DNA of 64,000 nucleotides from Basidiobolus meristosporus CBS 931.73. Its lineage: Eukaryota > Basidiobolomycota > Basidiobolomycetes > Basidiobolales > Basidiobolaceae. A model generated the notes under the pieces. The model was given only the letters and a program-made list of their open reading frames with translations. It did not search any database and was not told where the DNA came from. A program made the translations under genes and the position numbers. The stretch lies in NCBI GenBank assembly GCA_002104905.1, contig MCFE01000050.1, positions 62,001 to 126,000 of the forward strand, written 5' to 3'. Below, piece by piece: positions 1 to 11,142 of this stretch. Position 1 is the stretch's first letter. Every line of letters begins with the position of its first letter.

Positions 1-753
1 CTGTCCTCAGCTTTGCCTCGTACGCTCTGCTACAGTTCGTCTACATCAACGACAAGACCCAGAGTACAGTAAGTTGACTGGCTTGGGCTGATAAGGTCGC
101 TCAGACACTCACATTCTCCCCGTATCCCTACAGATCATCCCCCAGATGTTCTTCTGCGCTGGTAAGGGCACAGTCACCCTGTATTCCCAGTCGAGCGCCC
201 ACTAACACCACTTCTGCCCCCGCAGAGACCTTTGTGCTTATCGTCTTCACCTTGGTCAACCACTTCCGCCTCCGCAAGACGTTGAGGGAGATCGACGAAT
301 CGTCCCGAGCCCGCAGAAGACTCGAAGTGTACATGAGGTTGAACCTGTATCTGGGCATCTTTATTGGTATGATGGGTATCCCGCTGGTCATCATCAACAT
401 CGATATCCTGACCGGGGCCGTCATCGCTGGTAACAAGCTGGTCACCGACCTGCTGATGAAGATCTTCAACATCGGCTTCCCGGGGGTGTTCATGTTCCTC
501 TGTATGGCGCTCTACCCTTCCAGCGACTACGCCTCCTGCTCTTGCACCGGAAACCGTAGCGCGAACCGTCGACACACTGCGCGCCAGTATGAAGATAGCG
601 GTGCCACCTCTGAGGGCCCATCCATCGTAAGCCATCCCGCTTTCGCATTCTTTTCCTGCTCACGTCTCGCTGCTAACCCATTCCCGGAACTTTTTCTAGA
701 GGGACACCAAGTGCTTGCAGCTCACCGAATCCGCCAAGTATGATGCTGTGTAG
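1..753 (+). CDS. 3' part of a host gene for a multi-pass membrane protein, three introns
   Basis: The gene enters from the left edge of the window. Exons are 1-68, 134-161, 226-626 and 700-753. Introns are 69-133, 162-225 and 627-699, all GT..AG, and the last two contain CTAAC branch points. Joined, the exons read as one frame ending at TAG 751-753. The visible protein (about 180 residues) has about four hydrophobic segments, for example around the VLSFASYALLQFVY, TFVLIVFTLVNHF and LYLGIFIGMMGIPLVI stretches. A basic loop (RLRKTLREIDESSRARRR) lies between segments two and three, and the tail is polar and Ser/Arg-rich. This pattern fits an integral membrane receptor or transporter-like protein of fungi, but I do not recognise the family. 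GTAAGT at 769 and AATAAA at 894 could belong to the 3' untranslated region. It is the only ordinary host gene in the window, and its base composition is richer in CpG than the transposons. Confidence 0.8.
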
Positions 754-2924
754 GGGCTGAACCTTCACCCGTAAGTAATGCACCACTCAGGTCTCGGTAT
801 ACAGATAGATCCTCCCCCCCCCCACGTTGACTTCATTGGTGAAGCATACTTCCCATCAACATCCCTAGATCAGAAACTAGCGCATTTAATTTTAATAAAG
901 CCATTTCCATCTCCACAGGGCCCCTTTCGTTTCCGACCAGACATGTGTAGAACATGCATACCCTGTGGGTGGGCTCGATTAGGTCTGACTCGACCAGCCA
1001 ATGACGGGGAGGAGGAGGCCTCATCCAACACTCCAGGGTTCCTGATGCGACCAGCGTTCGTGGGATTCCTTGGTCGAACCTCGGCCAGACGTGCATCCCA
1101 CCAACCTATGGCTCCGATGCTCGACCTCGAGAAATCCCCCGGATCGGTGGTTTGGTTGGTGAGCACGAGTGTCTTCAAGATGCCGTGGAGATTGGCCAGG
1201 TGGATGGGTGCTCGCGTGCCTCTTTCGTAATCTGGCCCTGTTCTGTGATGGGATTGGGCTCCCGAGGTTGCACAGCATCTCTGCAACATTACTGGCTGCC
1301 TCCCAGGGAAATTGCCGATCAGCATGACTGCTCTGGTAGACTCACCCAGGGGCCCACCATCTCTGGAGCTACCACTGGCAAAGGCACGAGTGACTCTGCA
1401 GGGGTTGACCAGTGCGTGTGGCCAAGTGCTGGTTAGAGATCAGACCGAACGGGGCTTCAACGGTTCGAGAAATGGCTTGGATCGTTGTCATCCACATCAC
1501 CTTGAGGGGAACGGCTTGCGGTTCCGCTGATTCGCCACTTAGGGTGGACCGGTGGCAACTTCACACACCAAGGGCGTGGCCGAGTTGATTGGGACCACCC
1601 ATCGTAACCTGCGGGTTCCCAATCCAATGATGTCGCCCTCGCATCGATTCGACTCGTAGTCGGCATGTCCATGGATAGGGTCCGATCTGGGTTCGGTCCA
1701 ATTGTTGGCCGCGTCAGGCCTTGAATTTGCATTAGCCCTGCATGCTTTCCTCCGATTTCCACTCTTGGGGGATTGGTCTGCCTCCAAGCTCCTAATTTCA
1801 ACCACACGAAACCTTGCCTGTGGGTCGCCGAGTTTCGTGCGTGCGTTCCGCGGCCCATTAAGACAGTACCAGATGCGCACTGACTTCCACCGCAATGAAT
1901 TGACCGGGAGGTCGCTGGTGGGTACATGAGACGACGGCTCTAGTTCCGACGAAACCTTGATGGAAGGGTCTCAGATGAGGTATTCCATGGTCGATGTACG
2001 GTGAGTTCCACCTTCGGCCATTCTACCGGTTTGTCCCACCGTTATGGTACCACGATCCAGCTCCCCTCGTAGGTTTGGATCAGGATTTGGAGACTTGCAG
2101 TGGGATGGGTTTCAAAATCGTCAGGTGGATCGGGGTGATCCCAATAGCACCAAGCTGAAGCCCACCTTCGCCTTTGGCCTAGACACCCTGCATCGAATGA
2201 CCGTACGGAAAGATGCACGCAGGCACCTCGGTAACACACCATCAGAATCGGACTGGTGGCGTTATCGGTGATCGTGGATTATTCAGGCATGTCCGACTTA
2301 CACACATGCAGTTGGTGGTCCACAGGTACTCACACCGTAGGTGGTTAGGCCATGTTGGGTGTACTACGTGGGAATGATAGATGGAAGATACGGAAAGAGT
2401 GTGCGCATACAAAACACACCAGGCCGCCATGTATCAGCAACAGGTAGGCGGGGGGGGGGATCCAATACGGCTGGTGGGGGAATATGGGGGATCAAATTTG
2501 GTAGTCAACAAATCTCTCATCTGTCAACGAATCTTCACTGAGATCTATTCTACCAAAATCACCCATTACTTCCTGAATACCCAAGCCCTGATGGAACACA
2601 CGCCTACTTGATATCTGAAGTCCGCAACACTGGGAGCCAGGCTTGTGTGTTGATTTTCGGATCCAGAATTAGGGCCCAGAGGTGACTTTACCTATACTTT
2701 TTTCAGAGTAATAACGCTCCCAATTGGTATACCGAGTGCATATATGGGCTCCGGACTTGGTAAGGACTAATACCACAGTTATGGCAGGCCGCCACAAGAA
2801 GTTGTAAGCTTTGCGCTTACACATAAGTATCCCATTAACTTATTTACTTGGACCTTAGCTTGCAAGCCTTGGTGTTTCTTACCGGAATTCTTTGTCAAGT
2901 ATTTGCTCATTAAAATGTCAGGTC
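754..2924. other. Unique spacer with no supported gene
   Basis: This stretch is richer in GC and CpG than the DNA to its right and shares no visible repeat with the rest of the window. The open frames in it are short, overlap on both strands and show no recognisable domain or codon pattern. Two homopolymer runs stand out, C at about 814-823 and G at about 2450-2458. From about 2560 the composition drifts towards the AT-rich transposon pattern. Confidence 0.5.
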
Positions 2925-3990
2925 CTCAGTGTAGTGAGAGTTTTGGAGATGTTGGAAGTGACTGAGAGAGTGAGCGGATTAAATGACCTTCACTTAATGA
3001 TCTATTGAATGTACAAGTGGAAATGCCACTTTCACATGGTCTTAGCCAAACAATCAAACAGGATATGCTTAAGAGAGTCCCAAGAACATGATTGCAAAGA
3101 TTGGACAACTTTGGAATTTTACATCCTCCTGGCACCTATTACTTTGGTAGGTTATTTGATATCCATAAACAATACTCTGAGTTGATTTAATAGCTAGGTG
3201 TACATTACAAACATACCACACCCAAGCACCAGAATTCTCAAAGTGTCCCCAAAGCCCTAAAATCTGTACACATGCTCATGGGACTTCCCTAAGCCTTTTC
3301 CATGTTGCAAGAGTCTTGAGGACACTGGACATGATTAGGAGTACAAGTAGATTATGTGGCTTTCACCTAACAACTGAATGAATGTGTAAGTGTGATTAAT
3401 ACTTTTACATAATCTGGGAAAAAAGCACTAGCAGTATGCAAGCAAAGGTCCCAAGAAAATGCATGCAGAGTTTGCAGTATTTACACTGATCTCAGTATAT
3501 CTAGCATTCTTGGTACTTGATATTTTGGTAAGATATTTGAGGTCCCAATAAGAGGTTTGGGCATTGCACTTTTGGATTCACATATTATGATCCTAGTAAT
3601 CAAGTCACAGCAATATCCCTTGTAAGAGTATCTGGGGAAATTAGAAGTGATTTGGAGAAGAAGTAGATCATGTGGCTTAAACCTAATGACTTATTATATG
3701 AAATAATAGTACTTCCACCTTTACCCAATCCTGGCAAAAAACACACTCAAAACATGCTCAAAAAGCTCCCAAAGATTTGTGTGCAAGGCTTGAACTGGTT
3801 TAGAAAGCATTGAGATTCCAATGTCTTAGGAACTGGGTATCTTGGGGAAATGTTTTGGGTAGGTCCCAACAAAGAATATGGACAGAGATCTCCTACACTT
3901 ACAAACTTTGATTGAATGACCAGTTTGAGTGTATATTTTGGTGAAGTTTCAGAATCTACAACCCTTCTACCTGCTTGCTTTGCTAAGGTC
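2925..3990 (-). repeat. Three worn copia-type LTRs in a head-to-tail row
   Basis: Read on the minus strand, this region repeats the landmark order of the copia LTRs found elsewhere here. The landmarks are a 'caagact/agtcttgga' end, a 'Tnn-atgtggctttca' block, 'acttttacatgg', 'cccaagaacatg' and 'cttggtatttgg'. The order is seen about three times, at roughly 2930-3230, 3300-3570 and 3610-3950. The copies are much more diverged from one another than the LTRs of copia A or B. No internal gag or pol remains between them. They may be solo LTRs from repeated insertion or the result of LTR-LTR recombination. Confidence 0.55.
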
Positions 3991-4635
3991 ATGTTACACC
4001 ATCAATGCACTTATTAGCTCAGTCAATCATAGAATGCAAACCCACAGTTAACAAGTAATTCTATTGAAGCCACTATTCTTTCAGGCTTCCATGTTAAGAC
4101 CCTTCTTCTTGACCTTCAGCCAATAACCCTGGGGCTTTGTACTATTGATGACCCACTGGCCCTGTGTGAGATAATTTGGTCCCATGGGTGAATCCAATCC
4201 AGATCAGCTGTCAAGATCCCACAATGAAGCTGCCACAATGCCAGCAGCTTGGAATTATTGACTCCCTTTTCAATCTTATGACAGGATTGTGACAGTGTTT
4301 TGCTGAGTCTACAGCTAAATATGTAAGTAAACTAGATGGTGTTTAGGCAGTACTTCAATGGGATTAGAATGACATTCAGACAGTTTTATTGCAGCCTACA
4401 CTTATTTGAGCAGACCTAACCAGCCAGTACAAGCAAATTTCATATATGGAAAAAAAACTTGACAGTATTTCAATGGCCTTGATGCAGACATCTGTTGGCA
4501 TTACAATGGCAGTGCAGCAGCCTACAGCTAGTACTGTATGATGTTACCATACCATTTTATCACACAGTATTTCCTTTTGCTATCTCCACTTGCACCATTC
4601 ATATATTCCTTTATAGAGTCACCCCAATTTATTTG

Positions 4636-5033
4636 CTTACTCACCACTACCATCGGTATTTCAAATATAGTTTGTATCATAAAAAGCTATGGCATCCTGC
4701 TTACTAACCTATAAATACTTGCACACCTGCTGCAATTGACATACATCTATCACCTTAAGTTTACAGCTTTTCAGTGTGACACCTGCAAAGCTGCCATATA
4801 CCTTGTATTGCCATGACAACATATACATCTTGCAAACATATTCTTGGTTGCTATCACTTTTGCCATGAATACCTCCTGAGCATCCTCAAAATACTTCTTG
4901 GTACTTGGCCAATGTATTGCTTCTGCCTGCTGGATTCTAGTCCCCCTTATATGCACACTGTAATTCTTGCTTGTATGTATTCCATATTGAATGGTGTAGA
5001 AATTGGCTTGTACACAGGAGAAACCTACCATAC
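4636..5033 (-). pseudogene. tnp2 transposase C-terminus of CACTA-0, distal part
   Basis: The minus strand encodes a segment with FYTIQYGIHT, RGTRIQQAEAI and EVFMAKV motifs. These align by eye with FYTIQYRIHT, RGTRIQQGEGI and EVFMAEV of the CACTA-1 transposase at 16800-17000. It continues without loss into 17649-18272 once CACTA-1 is removed. It is a broken remnant with frameshifts towards the stop region near 4636. Confidence 0.7.
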
Positions 5034-5052
5034 CCCTATGAAAAGTTATTGT
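5034..5052 (+). repeat. Left terminal inverted repeat of CACTA-1 with TAC duplication
   Basis: CCCTATGAAAAGTTATTG directly follows TAC at 5031-5033. Related left ends occur at 18273 and 59965. After the terminus all three continue with the same arm, including a GATCC.(G)TC.AAAGGCC block. TIRs are where the transposase binds and cuts. Confidence 0.85.
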
Positions 5053-5478
5053 AACAGATCCTGTCAAAAGGCCATCACAAAGCTAAGGTCCTGTGACTAA
5101 GAGGTAATGATCCCATCAGGACACTGTCCAGAGACTGCTGAAAAATAATTGCACCCCAGATTTCACAAAAAACTTGGTCAAAACTTTTCATCATAACAAT
5201 ATATAAGTGGTTTTTGATTGGTTCCCTGCCAATTTGTTCACTTTCTGATCCCAGTCATTCCATCACCTCCTACATTTGTGTGCATTGATTGGCTATTGCC
5301 TCTTTTTCACACTCCTTACTTCCTGACTCAACTGTTTCTCTTACTTTACATGCGTACAAATTGATTTATATCCGTTGAAACTTCAGTTGTACCTCAATTG
5401 CAATTTTATTGACCTATACAAGTCCCTATACCCTACACCAACATTAAGCCCAACCCCACACTCAGCAAGTAACTCTAT

Positions 5479-7364
5479 TCACATCCACCACTCAATATGT
5501 ATTTCTGCTGTAATGCTCTGGTTCCATAACTTTGGTGGGAACCCAACAGCTTTATGCCTCTGTTCATTCACTAGTTCCCACACATCTTGGTCTTCAGCTG
5601 GCACTGCAAGGTCTAGCACCTCATCAGCCAGTCTTTGCAATAAATCCTTGCAGTATTCAAGTGCATTTTCTTGAGCACTGCTCTTGAAGAAGTGCAGCAA
5701 TCTCTTGGTGTGCCTATTAATGCTCTAAGATTTCACTGAAGGCATTGTGCTAACCTTTTGAGTTCTTGATGTTGTAGCCTTGTCTGTCAGCAGGATCTCC
5801 ACTTGGTCAACAATGGAGGATGTGGAGGCAGTGGTAGATGAATTGCCTTTTTCTGCAAACTCATCTACCTTGCTGGAGTGTAGCTCTTCTGGCTGTGCTT
5901 ACAACTCTTGTGAAAACAGCTGTTTTCTTGTTGGTAATTCTTCTTGGCAATAATAGGATTTAGTCTGTTCTGGGCTTGTGGCATTAATTGGCAAGAACTG
6001 CAGTTTTTTTTGTATGCCTCCTTGTCTCAAGCTTGTGTAGACATGTTTCCTTTACATTTTCCTTTATCACTGCCAGGTCTTGCACTGCTACTTTTTCTGA
6101 GTGCTTCTTGTAATGAGCTACATTTTCTCCTTGATAAATTCTGCTCTGATGCATCTGTTTTGGCCTGCTTGTCCCTTGCTGGCAATCTTCTGGCAACCTG
6201 TTGTTTCTTTTCCACTTGTTTTGAGCTCTCAACTATAGTTGTGACAGGCTCCTGTAAAAGCTGCTGGTTTTTATCACTGCCAGGTCCTTCACAGCTACTT
6301 TGACTGAGTGCTTCTTGAGTGGTGCCAAGCTTTTTCCTTGATAAATGTTGTGCTGCTGCATCTGTGTCTGCCTGCTTGTCCCTAATTGACACTCTTCCAG
6401 CTACCTGACATCTCCTAGATGCTTGTCTGGAGCTTTTGGCCCTGCTTGTAACAGGCTCTTGAGGAAGCTGCTGGTTTTCAGCCATAGCACCCTTGTTCCT
6501 CTGCCTTTGATAGTTTCTGCTACTCTTAAGATACTTTCCTAGCATACCAATGCTGGCCCAAAATCCGTTTGCCTGTTTGAATCCAGGATAATGCTCACAG
6601 AACAAGTTAACTGCATTCTGCTTGGCCTTGAGTTCCTGATGGTCCCATGGTATGCTGGCCTTATGGTGATGGCATGCCAGACCTCTTACAGCCTCTTGAA
6701 TATTTGCCCACACTTTATTATTGCACTCAACAGCTTCACAGATCTTCAATGTCTTTTGATTTTTAGTCTTTGGTATACACACCACATTGTCTCCCTCCCA
6801 TGCTGTGATAGGCTTTTCTGTGGGCTTTATCTTTGGGCACTGTTGTTGTGCTTCAAAGACTGCGCAGTGTTCCTCTGCTGCTACATAGGGAAATGGCTCA
6901 ATTCCTGGCTGTGACATTGAGCTACTTGAGTTCCTTCTTTGCAGCAAAGATACTGCTTTCTCTACCTGGGATATTGGCTACTCTACACATATTATCTGCT
7001 CATCCTGTTTCTGGACTATTTCCTGATTTCTCTGGGCCATTGCATCTAACCTATCAGCCACAGCACCTAGTTGCTTCATTAATGCTGTGGTATGAGCTGA
7101 TAACATACTTGCTAATATGGGTGGTGATGATGTTATCATGGCCACTTGCTGATCTTCAACTGAGGGTACTACATTTGCTACATTCTCATCTGCCTGAGAA
7201 TAATCATCAGCTTGTGGCTCCACAGAGGTTGTCAATTGCCTACTTGACTGAGAGTCTGAGGAGTCTGCATTATTACCTTCAATGGGCATACTGTCCAAAG
7301 GGCCTTTATTGAGTGTAGCCCCCCTTGTTGCACTGAATGTCAAAGCAAGATGTTGTCCAACTGT
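5479..7364 (-). pseudogene. CACTA accessory protein with tandem 70-residue repeats (unrecognised)
   Basis: The minus-strand gene runs away from tnp2. The order from its start is: a polar Ser/Gln/Asp-rich N-terminus; a coiled-coil-like segment (LMKQLGAVADRLDAMAQ); a basic central domain (WANIQEAVRGLA ... IPWDHQEL ... FWASIGMLGKYLKSSRNYQR); two tandem repeats of about 70 residues (each with NQQL.QEPVT, SS.Q, R.DKQA.TDA, LSR.K, QEAL..SS, GPGSDK); and a C-terminal helical block (INRHTKRLLHFFKSSAQ ... LADEVLDLAVP). In-frame stops lie at 6978-6980 and 6027-6029, and the last part is in another frame. The first codon matching the CACTA-K start is ACA, not ATG. I do not recognise the family. Its position matches the second (TnpA-like, end-binding) gene of CACTA elements, which is a guess at function. 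Confidence 0.7.
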
Positions 7365-7655
7365 TCTTCTGTTGCCATCAGCAGTGGGGTCTGGTTAAGG
7401 ACCAGACAACTTTGCTTTATTCTTTGGCAGCATATATATGGAAATGAGTCAGACCAAAGGGGAAAGAGTGTTACATAGACATGTGTATGTGGTGCCACAA
7501 CTGTATTTATAATGCTTACTATGGCAGGTCATCATTGAATCTTACATTCATGTAGGTGCAATGTCTCAAATACAAGACTGTCTTAAGTTAACATGTGCAT
7601 TGACCGAAAAGTGAAATAATAGTGTTATGTTGTTGAAGGTCAAACTGTTTGTCCC
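7365..7655. promoter_or_regulatory. Shared promoter region between the divergent CACTA genes
   Basis: This gap of about 290 bases separates the starts of the accessory gene (minus) and tnp2 (plus). It contains a palindromic CATATATATG at 7431-7440. Its sequence is kept at 63569-63859 and 53801-53955 in other copies, including TGTGTATGTGGTGCCA and a TTTATAATGC-like box. Conservation between copies and placement suggest it drives both genes. No experimental signal can be read from the sequence. Confidence 0.55.
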
Positions 7656-7847
7656 ATGAACAAGACTACTTTGACTCAACACCATAAGAGAAGAGAAAAA
7701 AGACCATGTGGTTATTGTGGCAAGCCTCTCAGCCATGAAGCATGCAGACAGCATAGGAAGTATTACAAGGATCACAGCCAGTGTTTTGCCACCCAGGTCA
7801 TATTTGACCATTCATTGATCACTACTGTACCATCATTATCTTGCCAG

Positions 7848-8906
7848 TGTAGTGGGGTCACAGTGACACCCACTGACAGATGCGCTCATTCCTATATTTT
7901 CTACTTCTCTATTTTTCTACTACCCTTATTTTAGTATTATCCCATTTGTTTTACCTGATCAGTACTATCCCATAAGCTGGTTGACTATCATACCTGCTTA
8001 CCTTATTGCATAAGTTATACCCCACTTTATGTAAGATTACTAGCAGTAAGTGCTTCTATATTAGGAAAGTACCTGTGACACATGATCAACCTATGTTGCC
8101 ATCCTTACCATTTCCATACCATATAAGGTATCCCTATGTTACACAGGTTTCAGAATACTGATTCCTGATTGATTGGATGTGCTGTGCCTCTTAGAACCTT
8201 CTGGCACCTACTTAGAACATTGTTAGGTCATTCTGATGTCATTAAGATTTTGCTTGATATCCAGAACCTTCTGGAACACCATGATTAGTAATCACTTAGC
8301 CAGCAAGAAATGTATATAAGGGAGGCTATCCCTCAACAATAAATCATCATCCCTTTTATCAATATACCAACTTGTTGATTAGTGTGATCACTGCTACCTG
8401 CAGCTACCTGAACTTCCAACCCCAGACCACAGGACACTCCCAGGAAACTGCACTGACAGCCAACTGACCTTTGAGGCACCACTTGTGAGGGATACTCAGA
8501 GTGGGTATCTTTTATTATATTTAATTCTTTCCCAAGTTTGTTCTTGTACAGGCAAAGATACTTTTCTGTCTTTGTAACTATTGACCACAGCTGCATTCTT
8601 ATCAAGTCCCTGCTGGTGGAGTTTACAGTTGTTTTGACTTTGGAAGTTTTAGTACACTGGCATCTCAAAGGATGCTGAACCCAGCACATACTTTTGTTAA
8701 GACACCAACCAAGTTGGGGATTGTAGCTCAATAGTTTTCCCTTGACAAGCTTGTGGCTTTATTCCCCATCACATTAGATTAGAGACAGAACCAAAGTATT
8801 CCTTGCAAGCTCTTGCCAGAGGTTATTGCACCATGTGAACATCCCACACACAAAACACTTGAGAAGTGTTGGACGCATCTCTCCCTTTTACCTATACACC
8901 ACCACA
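7848..8906 (+). mobile_element. Solo LTR of the gypsy C family, full length
   Basis: It starts TGTAGTGGGGTGAC-like and ends CTATACACCACCACA, matching the borders of gypsy C (the 3' LTR start at 30870 and the 5' LTR end at 25838). It is about 1,059 bases long. It has a TATA box (TGTATATAAG, 8311-8320) followed by CAACAATAAATCATC, a probable poly(A) signal. The flanks CCAG and CTGG are not a clean duplication. It lies in the 5' part of the CACTA-1 transposase gene. Confidence 0.75.
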
Positions 8907-10763
8907 CTGGCCAGTTGATACTTCTATATTGGCACCTGGCTGTCTTTGTCACCTTGCACAAACTGAGTTGGGTGAGTTTGCAATGCCTTTAGGCTGACCT
9001 TGGCCTTCTGAATATGACATGCAGAGTGATAGCTATGACAAAGAAGGTTCACTGATCAATTTTGAGCCTATCTCCCCTAACAACAGCACCATGTATGAGC
9101 CTGGTCAAATCCCCATATGCAATGAGACAACACCCATTGAAACAAATGCCAAGGATACTTTATGGAGCCAAGTGAGCCCAGTAATCCATTGGATGGTGAA
9201 TGATGTAATGATGTGGCTAGAGAAGTGGCGCGTCTCAACTACTATCAGTAATGGGGGCTTTGAGGATTTATCACTACTACTTGCCAAAATCATACCAGGA
9301 TGCAACTTACCATATACACGGTACAAGTGGACAACCATTATGCGGCTGGCAACATATGATCCAGACACTGTCCTGATTCCAGCATGTGTTAACAATTGCA
9401 TGGCATTCACATCCAAAAATGCTACCATTGCAACATGTGTAAATTGTCAGGAATCCACCACTATTGAGGGAAAACATTGTTCACACTCCAGATATATTCT
9501 GGTCATACCCCTTCTGAGGAAGCTGATGCAGTCCAACAAATATTGCAAAGCTCTACAGTACCACACCTAGTATCAATCAAGAGCAAACATATAGAATATA
9601 TTTGATGGCAGACATTACAAACAGCTAAGAAGCAAGGGCTACTTTGGAGATATGTATGACCATGCCTTTGCTTTAGCACTTGATGGATTCTCATCAAACA
9701 AGTACACTACCAGCAAATCCTGCTGGCCACTGATTCTCATCAATCTGAATCTGCTACCCATCTTATGGTATCAGAGCAATAATCTGATGGTAGTCTCACT
9801 GGTATCTGGGCATAAATCACTGTACAACCTGGATAGCTACCTGTATCCATTGCTGGATGAGTTTAGTATGCTTTTCAGCAGGATAACAGTAAATGACAGT
9901 CATGTAAAAGCATATATTATTATCTGCATTGGAGATACCCCAGCCATCAGCAAGATAGCAGGTTTTTCTGGGCACAATGGACAGTATTGCTGTCAAATGT
10001 GTGAGATCCAGGGGATCTACTCCATCACTCACACATATTATTATTACCCAAGCACCAGCACTAAGAACATCTTCTTTCCACAGAGAGAATGTACAGAAGT
10101 AAGCATGCAATTGAAACAAAGTTGACAAGCTATAAGCCATTGGCCAGAATAGGGAATCAATTGGAAACTGGAGAAACTTAAGATAGAGGGTATCTGTTGG
10201 AGCAAAAGCTTTCCACTGGGAGCAATGCATTTGCTTTTCAACAATATCTCAATACTAATGACCAAGTTGTACATGGTGTATTTCAAGCTAAATAAGCCCT
10301 TTGAGATACCAGAAAAATTTGAAAGAATTGACAAAATATTACAGAGTATCTGCTACCCTAAGTACTTCCCACAGGCTCCAATTAATATTCATATGCATAT
10401 GCAACAGTACAAATGCAAAGACTGGATGAGCTGGTTATATATTTATTTAAGTGGTGTTCTGAAGCTATTCCTACAAAGAGTACATTGGAAGGATTGGGAG
10501 TCATATGTGGACATTGTAGAAATATTTATCCAGAAGTGGATCACCAATGCCAACTTGATACATCCACTGCTGTTGTGTGAGGAGTTGGTGACAGGATTTG
10601 AGCAGCAATCCAACAAACATAAAGCTGAATGCATAGATCTCTGCCACTACTGTATCCATTCTCTACTCCATCTTGCATGGTGTATGGATAATATTGGGCC
10701 TTGCTTCACCTTTTGGGAGTTTCCTATGGAGCGGTGTGGTGGTGTATAAATCCAAGGGAGAGA

Positions 10764-11112
10764 TGTTGTAAAAAATTTGTGTTTTCACCTAAATATTCAC
10801 CTAACTTAGTCACTTAGATCATTACCTTCATATCCTAGAGAATACTGACCAAATTCCTTGTTGGGATTTACTTAGAATATTTTCACCAAAACACCAGGCA
10901 CCCAGAACATCAAAATTCTCAAAGTTGTCCAAACAGCCCCAAACTTTGCACACATGTTCTTGGACCTTCCTTAACCTATTCTACATGTTTGCTATGCCAA
11001 GACCAGGTAAAAGTATAAATAATACTTTTACATTCAATAAATCATTAAGTGGAAACCACATAATCTACTTGTCCTCCCAATCACTTCCAATATCTCCAAG
11101 ACACTTACAACA
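10764..11112 (+). repeat. Copia A 5' LTR
   Basis: 349 bases, TG..CA. It carries the promoter and RNA-end signals: TATAAAT at 11014-11020 and AATAAA at 11036-11041. Confidence 0.9.
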
Positions 11113-11125
11113 GGTTATGAGCCCC
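11113..11125 (+). other. Copia A primer-binding site, complementary to the initiator tRNA anticodon arm
   Basis: GGTTATGAGCCCC immediately follows the LTR. Its complement contains GGGCTCATAACC, the anticodon stem-loop (anticodon CAT) of eukaryotic initiator Met tRNA. It does not match the tRNA 3' end. This is the half-tRNA priming mode known for Drosophila copia and Ty5. The same site follows the LTRs at 32024, 57305 and 57499. Confidence 0.75.
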
Positions 11126-11142
11126 AAGCTGTCACTCTCTGC

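Noticed and set aside
814-823. C run as a functional site
   Set aside because: A plain homopolymer, as is the G run at 2450-2458. It is more likely drift or a sequencing difficulty.
778-2540. Several open frames of 60-156 codons on both strands in the GC-rich spacer
   Set aside because: They overlap each other in all frames and show no domain, no consistent codon pattern and no splice structure linking them.
5944-6303. Plus-strand hydrophobic frame (Leu/Cys-rich) as a membrane protein
   Set aside because: It is the shadow of the minus-strand Gln/Lys/Ser-rich accessory gene. Similar shadows occur at 6591-7312 and 60873-61314.
7656-7934. Stand-alone zinc-finger gene
   Set aside because: The same sequence opens tnp2 in CACTA-K (63860), and the frame is cut by an LTR at 7848. 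It is better read as the transposase N-terminus.
8723-8776. A true tRNA gene in the gypsy LTR
   Set aside because: Only about 53 bases lie between the acceptor-like ends, no anticodon arm of proper size fits, and the B-box is poor. Kept only as a tRNA-like finding.
9019-10749. Zisupton/KDZ-type transposase
   Set aside because: The ALDGF, CWPLILINLN, PLLDEF and GP.FTFWEFPMER blocks fit tnp2 with a DUF4218-like tail, and the TAC duplication fits CACTA.
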